NCBI GenBank assembly: GCA_035524895.1
Contig: DATLFI010000247.1
Location: 1-19,588, forward strand
Origin: DATLFI01 sp035524895
GTDB taxonomy: Bacteria; Acidobacteriota; Thermoanaerobaculia; Multivoradales; Multivoraceae
DNA: 19,588 nt
Direction of reading: 5' to 3'
Each line of letters opens with the position of its first letter. The first letter of the stretch is position 1. This document shows, piece after piece, positions 16,054-19,588 of the stretch. The notes under the pieces are model-generated. The model saw nothing but the letters and a program-made list of their open reading frames with translations, was not told the DNA's origin and made no database searches. Made by a program: the position numbers and the translations under genes.

Positions 16054-17283
16054 TCAGTCCCCCAGCGGCGCGTCCCACTCCGCGCGCCATGACCTCGGCT
16101 CACCGCTCCTCGTCGCGTCGATCGCGAGTCTCGTCGCGATCGCGGAGCGAGCACCGCGGACGACGTCCGACGAAGGCGGGGTGCCGCGGCTGACGGCTTC
16201 CCGAAAGCCGTGCAGCGCGTAGTGCGTGCCGTTCCAGCCCTCGCGCGCGCGCACGTCGACCTCGATGCCGTCGCTCGACGTGGCGAGGGTGGCTCCTGAG
16301 ACACCGTCGACCACCCCGAGCTCCTTCGGGCTCAGCTCTTCGACGAACCAGCGCGCCGAGTCGACGCCGAGCTCGATGGTGCCGCGGCTGCCGCGCAGCT
16401 CGATGCGGTAGCCGCCATGGGCGTTGGCCGTCAGCGAGGTGAAGCTCGCCTTCATGCCGTCCGGAAAGGTCCAAACTGCGTGCACGTTGTCGAAGGTCTC
16501 TCGGCCGTCGCGCCAGTAGTCGATGCCGCCGGCGCCGACCACTTGGGCCGGCCGAGCGTCGAAGACCCAGCTCACGAAGTCGAGCTGGTGAGCGCCCAGC
16601 TCCGCGAGCAGGCCCCCGGAGTACTCCCGATACATCCGCCAGTTGATCTGCCGTTCGAGCTTCGGGTCGGGCACCGGGCGCCGCCAGTCGCCGTTGCGGT
16701 TCCACTGCATCGCGACGTGCGTCACCCGACCCAGCTCCCCTGCGCGCACCAGCTCCGCGACGTGCAGGTAGAGCGGGTGGTAACGGTACTGGAAGCCGAC
16801 CTGAAACACCTGGCCCGGGCGCGCCCTCGCCAGCGCGACGAGGTCGAGCGCCTCCTCGATGCCGTAGGTCATGGTCTTCTCGCAGTAGACGTGCTTGCCG
16901 GCATCGAGCGCGTCCACGGCCATGCGGTGGTGCAGGTGGAGCGGCGTCGCGATCACGACGGCGTCGACGCTCCGGTCGTCGAGGAGCGCGCGGTAGTCGG
17001 AGTAGGCGCGGCAGCCTTCGCCAGCGTGCGCCAACCCCTCCTCGAGCCGGAACGGCAGCACGTCGCAACACGCAACGGCGCGCAGGCCCCCTACCGTCGC
17101 GAGCGAGCGCAGCAGCCCGGTGCCGCGGTCGCCGCTGCCGATCACGCCGAGACGAACGACATCGGTGCCAGGCGACGAGCTCGCCACCGGCGCGACGAGC
17201 GGCCGCAGCGCCAACGCGCCACGCCCTCCGATCAGCCCGGCACCAAGCGTTCCCGCGGCGGCCAGGAACTTGCGGCGATTCAT
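16054..17283 (-). CDS. Tat-exported Gfo/Idh/MocA-family oxidoreductase, first gene of cluster
   Basis: A 409-residue oxidoreductase. The twin-arginine signal is NRRKFLAAAG at 2-11 followed by a Gly/Ala hydrophobic core. The Rossmann motif is GVIGSGDRG at 46-54, TPLHLHH near 113-119 lines the cofactor site, and the catalytic Lys is K136 in CEKT, where most relatives have EKP. GAHQLDFVSW at 230-239 supplies the active-site His and Asp. It begins the minus-strand cluster; its stop is 4 bp before the DUF1080 start. GGGAGAG lies about 11 nt before the ATG, slightly far. The pairing with an exported DUF1080 protein and a second exported oxidoreductase suggests oxidation of a glycoside, cleavage, then reduction or further oxidation of the product. 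Substrate and cofactor preference cannot be read from sequence. Confidence 0.92.
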   Translation of the reverse strand: MNRRKFLAAAGTLGAGLIGGRGALALRPLVAPVASSSPGTDVVRLGVIGSGDRGTGLLRSLATVGGLRAVACCDVLPFRLEEGLAHAGEGCRAYSDYRALLDDRSVDAVVIATPLHLHHRMAVDALDAGKHVYCEKTMTYGIEEALDLVALARARPGQVFQVGFQYRYHPLYLHVAELVRAGELGRVTHVAMQWNRNGDWRRPVPDPKLERQINWRMYREYSGGLLAELGAHQLDFVSWVFDARPAQVVGAGGIDYWRDGRETFDNVHAVWTFPDGMKASFTSLTANAHGGYRIELRGSRGTIELGVDSARWFVEELSPKELGVVDGVSGATLATSSDGIEVDVRAREGWNGTHYALHGFREAVSRGTPPSSDVVRGARSAIATRLAIDATRSGEPRSWRAEWDAPLGD

Positions 17284-17332
17284 CAGCGTAGATCTCTCCC
17301 GAGGAGCGTCGCGAGTCTAGCCCACCGGGTCA

Positions 17333-17365
17333 GGCCCTCTCACTCGCTGCCTCCGGGAGAGGGCC
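17333..17365. repeat. Palindrome with the same stem as the RRM terminator
   Basis: GGCCCTCTC (17333-17341) and GAGAGGGCC (17357-17365) form a 9-bp stem with a 15-nt loop. The stem is identical to that at 1989-2009. It lies between the thioesterase stop and the start of the oxidoreductase cluster, so on the minus strand it would be in the leader of that cluster. No T-tract follows. Confidence 0.6.
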
Positions 17366-17377
17366 CAAGATGGCAAG

Positions 17378-17393
17378 GCCGCCCCGCGGCGGC
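17378..17393 (-). terminator. Candidate terminator hairpin after the thioesterase gene
   Basis: On the minus strand GCCGCC and GGCGGC pair around GCGG immediately after the thioesterase TAA. The stem is followed by CTT, only a weak T-run. It would separate the hicA-hicB-thioesterase transcript from the oxidoreductase cluster. Confidence 0.4.
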
Positions 17394-17879
17394 TTATCCG
17401 AGCTCGACCGCTTCACCCAGATACTCACGCAGCACGGCAGGCGTCTCGTACGGCCGGTTCTCGCCCTTGACCACGGTGACGTAGGTGATCGTCGCATCGA
17501 ACACTCGACGTCCCTCGTGGCTGCCGCGGAAGTGGACGTCGAACGAGCTCCTCCCCCAACGCACGACGGCCATGTCGATCGAGAGGTAGTGGCCGCTCCC
17601 CACGGATCCCTGCCACTCGAGCGTCACCTTCTTGAGCATGAAGTCCCACCGCGCGAGGTCGGGGTGCTCGCGCCGCGCCGGATTCGTGCGCAGATCCTCG
17701 AGCCACAGCTCGACCGCGTCGTCGATGTACGCGAAGTAGTTGGCGTTGAACACCACGCCCTGCTGGTCGACCTCGCCGTAGCGCACGCGGATCGCGTGGC
17801 GGTAGCGAAACGGCGGGTCGGGCCGCGTGGCTGCGACGTCCGCTCGCGCAGCTTCGGTGGGGCTCGCGACCACGCTCAC
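17394..17879 (-). CDS. Hotdog-fold acyl-CoA thioesterase (4-HBA-CoA thioesterase type)
   Basis: A 161-residue protein with a single hotdog domain. RVRYGEVDQQGVVFNANYF at 31-49 is the signature of the 4-hydroxybenzoyl-CoA thioesterase/YbgC group. Asp38 is the likely nucleophile or base, and the helix after it (YIDDAVELWL) is the hotdog helix. SFDVHFRG and TYVTVVKGENRP near 120-150 are the last strands. It should hydrolyse a short or aromatic acyl-CoA in the cytoplasm. The GTG at 17879 shares a GTGA with the hicB stop; the next in-frame GTG is at 17873, and no ATG lies before the domain. The frame extends upstream to 18017, but that part is antisense shadow of hicB. The 20-residue leader before the domain is low in motifs, so the exact start is uncertain. 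Confidence 0.85.
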   Translation of the reverse strand: MSVVASPTEAARADVAATRPDPPFRYRHAIRVRYGEVDQQGVVFNANYFAYIDDAVELWLEDLRTNPARREHPDLARWDFMLKKVTLEWQGSVGSGHYLSIDMAVVRWGRSSFDVHFRGSHEGRRVFDATITYVTVVKGENRPYETPAVLREYLGEAVELG

Positions 17880-18088
17880 GGCACCATCACGTACTCGGCC
17901 ACGGCGTGCGCCTGCGGAATCGGATCGCCGTCCTCGAGCAATCCCTCCACGTGCAACCTGAGCGCCTCGTGCATGTTCCGCTCGGCATCCTTCTGGGTGT
18001 CGCCGGTCGCGACGCACCCGGGAACGTCCGGTGAGTAGGCAGAGTAGTTGTCACCCGCGCGCTCCACCACGATCAAGAACCGGTACAT
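17876..18088 (-). CDS. hicB: HicB-family antitoxin, short form
   Basis: A 70-residue HicB domain. It starts MYRFLIVVERAGDNYSAYSP and continues DVPGCVATGDT, the family hallmark, followed by the helix DAERNMHEALRLHVEGLLEDG and a closing VAEYVMVP strand. It should bind and neutralise HicA. There is no C-terminal helix-turn-helix or ribbon-helix-helix domain, so it may not regulate its own promoter by itself. ATG 18088 is chosen over the GTG at 18094 because GGAGG lies 8 nt before it and because the family begins at this point. It lies 2 bp after the hicA stop. Its own stop overlaps the thioesterase start by 4 bp. Confidence 0.9.
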   Translation of the reverse strand: MYRFLIVVERAGDNYSAYSPDVPGCVATGDTQKDAERNMHEALRLHVEGLLEDGDPIPQAHAVAEYVMVP

Positions 18089-18090
18089 GG

Positions 18091-18279
18091 TCACTCCCTC
18101 CGAAGCTCGAGCTGTGCCTGCTGGAGAATGCTGCGCAGCGTTCCGGGTGCCAGATCGTGGCTCGGCTTGCCGTGAACGGTCACCCGGCCCTTCTTGGTGG
18201 GGTGTTTGAGCTGCCGATGGCTGCCGACGGTTTGCACCACGTACCAGCCATCCTCCCTCAGGAGGCGAAGGACACTCAC
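18091..18279 (-). CDS. hicA: HicA-family mRNA interferase toxin
   Basis: A 62-residue HicA toxin with a double-stranded RNA-binding-like fold. The N-terminal helix (VLRLLREDGWYVV) is followed by the active-site GSHRQLKHP, with His21 as the catalytic residue, then GRVTVHG, and the final helix PGTLRSILQQAQL. Family members cleave mRNA and tmRNA unless bound by HicB. The N-terminus is about three residues shorter than usual. GTG 18279 is the only start available because TGA lies three codons upstream; GAAGG sits just 3-4 nt before it, a tight spacing. Toxin precedes antitoxin, the normal order for hicAB. Confidence 0.9.
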   Translation of the reverse strand: MSVLRLLREDGWYVVQTVGSHRQLKHPTKKGRVTVHGKPSHDLAPGTLRSILQQAQLELRRE

Positions 18280-18416
18280 GAACCTTCAGCGCACACCCCG
18301 AGCCATCCTAACGGCTGGGAACCGCCTCGACCATCTCGTACGAACAGCTCGCTGGCGACCAGCAGTTCGGCGGCGACGGTTCGGATCTCCAGCGGCCAGC
18401 CGATGAGTACGCCCTC

Positions 18417-19256
18417 TTGCTGCCCGCGTTCGGGACTGGCAAGCTGGCTGCCCAGTCGATCCTGCCGGCCCAAAGAGACTGCCATGAAGAAGCGCCAAGC
18501 CACCCCAGAGCCGAGCGACTGCTGCGCAGGACCGCCGAGGCTGCCCTTGACCGCGCGAGGATCAGCTGCTTCACGACCCCGAACGCTCGCGAGTTCGACG
18601 CCATCGTCTCGAAGGCAAGGCACCACCTCGAGGCTGGCGGCCGAGAAGACCGTTTTCCCCACGCCAACCAACTCTGGATGATCGTCGGCTTTCACCTGTT
18701 CCGAGAGCTCGAGCGGCTGGCTCCCTGCCTGGAAGTGTTTCCTCAAGCGACAGTGCGAGTGCTCGGAACGGGTCAGGTCCACAAGTTCAAGACCGCCGGA
18801 GTGGAATCGCAACTCGCCCACGTTTCGCAGTACACAGGTTGGCCGAGCGGCAGTTCGGATGAGCCCGGATTCGGCGAGATCGCGTTCGGCCCTGCTCACG
18901 ACCGCCTCGACGCGTACTTGTCCGCTTGGGTCGCGGCCCTGGACGAGCCAGAGCGCGAAGCGTTCGGAGCAGAGGGCGATGACTGCATCTGGGTTCCCCG
19001 CACCCGGCCGCCGCGCTTCGACGGAATCCCAGTGTCACCGATACCAGAAGAGCCTCGCAGCCTCGGTTCGAGCACGACGCCGCCCATGGTCGGCGTATCA
19101 GGAAAGACGCTCTGCCCTGCGTGCGGAGAGCACCGCTTCAAACGCTGGCCATGGGGTTGGGATGGCCATGCGGCTTTCCGATGCCGCGGTCTGGTCGGTC
19201 ACGATCCCGATGCGCGGAAGCGAGAGTTCAGAGCCAAGTTCCTGCGAACTCCGTAG
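18417..19256 (+). CDS. DUF429-like (RNase H fold) protein with C-terminal Cys/His cluster, N-terminus probably missing
   Basis: A 279-residue product if TTG 18417 is used; the frame is open back to 18312 with no ATG. Residues 31-115 resemble the middle of DUF429 proteins: RAERLLRR (31-38), CFTTP (51-55), a helix around HANQLWMIVGFHLFREL, and CLEVFPQATVRVLG (104-117) with the conserved Glu106. HDRLDAYLSAWVAAL (161-175) followed by DDCIWVP (188-194) matches the family's last Asp helix. The C-terminal 50 residues carry CPACG (233-237), RWPWGWDGHAAFRC (243-256) and a basic DARKREFRAKF tail. Cys233, Cys236, His251 and Cys256 could bind zinc. The first-strand Asp motif (GxD) expected about 80 residues before Arg31 is absent, so the gene is either 5'-truncated or divergent. 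Codons are less GC-rich than in neighbours. The function of this family is unknown. Confidence 0.6.
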   Translation: MLPAFGTGKLAAQSILPAQRDCHEEAPSHPRAERLLRRTAEAALDRARISCFTTPNAREFDAIVSKARHHLEAGGREDRFPHANQLWMIVGFHLFRELERLAPCLEVFPQATVRVLGTGQVHKFKTAGVESQLAHVSQYTGWPSGSSDEPGFGEIAFGPAHDRLDAYLSAWVAALDEPEREAFGAEGDDCIWVPRTRPPRFDGIPVSPIPEEPRSLGSSTTPPMVGVSGKTLCPACGEHRFKRWPWGWDGHAAFRCRGLVGHDPDARKREFRAKFLRTP

Positions 19257-19294
19257 AGGCCCGACGCACAGGGGAGGCCATCGAGGAGGCGCGC

Positions 19295-19588
19295 CTACTC
19301 GAAGATCTCGACGAGCGGGATCACCAGCCCCTCGAACAGCGGCGTGACCAGCCGGTCTCCCGACTCCACGGCGAGCTCGGAGACACGCCGGTAACGCTCT
19401 CCTGCGAGGCGAAACACTTTCACCGTCTCGAGCTCGGGATCGACGATCCAGTACTCGCCGATGCCGTAGCGCTCGTAGAGGTCGCGCTTCGACCTCTCGT
19501 CGCGGCGGCGCGTGGACGGCGAAAGGATCTCGATCACCAGGTCGGGTGCGCCCTGCACGAACGCGTGCTGCAACCGATCTACGTTCTT
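19295..19588 (-). CDS. Uma2-family (DUF820) PD-(D/E)XK-type endonuclease, 5' end outside window
   Basis: The last 97 codons of a minus-strand gene that continues past the right edge. It contains NVDRLQHAFVQGAPDLVIEI, then LSPSTRRRDERSKRDLYERY and GIGEYWIVDPELETVKVFRL, all typical of Uma2/DUF820. The nuclease-like core has PD and IE in the APDLVIEILSPST strand, with Asp and Lys in the following helix. EYWIVDP is the family's next strand. The internal TTG at 19573 is not the real start: the frame stays open and family-like beyond it. Uma2 proteins occur in many copies in some bacteria and are linked to transposition or defence, but their role is not settled. Confidence 0.9.
   Translation of the reverse strand, partial: KNVDRLQHAFVQGAPDLVIEILSPSTRRRDERSKRDLYERYGIGEYWIVDPELETVKVFRLAGERYRRVSELAVESGDRLVTPLFEGLVIPLVEIFE

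Noticed and set aside
18276..18899. Minus-strand frame ending in a GTGA overlap with hicA, a possible upstream operon gene
   Set aside because: The sharing of GTGA is automatic when a GTG start is followed by A. The opposite strand has better third-position GC and DUF429-like motifs. I could not fully exclude a short 69-codon gene starting near 18484.

Overview
The window is GC-rich (about 70% by eye) bacterial DNA with dense genes and strong third-codon GC bias. Its gene content is typical of soil or sediment heterotrophs of the Acidobacteriota, Planctomycetota or Gemmatimonadota type: a secreted sortilin/BNR propeller protein, Tat-exported Gfo/Idh/MocA oxidoreductases, a DUF1080 protein and a single-domain RRM protein. 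That placement is an inference from gene families; no rRNA or tRNA is present to confirm it.

Left part (1-6755). A partial minus-strand gene with an SGNH/FkbH-like domain runs off the left edge. A gene-free leader of about 440 bp precedes a 96-residue RRM RNA-binding protein, which ends at a clear intrinsic terminator. Then comes a secreted NodB-type polysaccharide deacetylase, flanked on both sides by what look like 3' gene remnants. It is followed by a 1109-residue secreted sortilin/VPS10-like propeller protein.

Middle (6756-12885). A short-chain dehydrogenase-fold protein with Phe in the catalytic Tyr position is divergent from a secreted alpha/beta hydrolase. Tandem 8-bp repeats and a possible promoter lie between them. 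About 700 bp with no convincing gene, but with several small inverted repeats, precedes a SWIM-zinc-finger SNF2 helicase of 1209 residues.

Right part (12979-17283, minus strand). A tight cluster encodes a Tat-exported Gfo/Idh/MocA protein, a secreted protein with two DUF1080 domains, and a second Tat-exported Gfo/Idh/MocA protein. A 55-residue basic protein lies downstream. The cluster looks like an exported oxidise-then-cleave module, possibly for 3-keto-glycosides.

Far right (17394-19588). A hotdog thioesterase overlaps the end of a HicAB toxin-antitoxin pair by 4 bp. Divergent from HicA is a DUF429-like (RNase H fold) protein with a C-terminal Cys/His cluster; its N-terminus seems to be missing and its base composition is less GC-rich. 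A partial Uma2-type nuclease gene leaves the window at the right edge. This end reads as an accessory patch. No CRISPR array, insertion sequence, tRNA or rRNA was seen.
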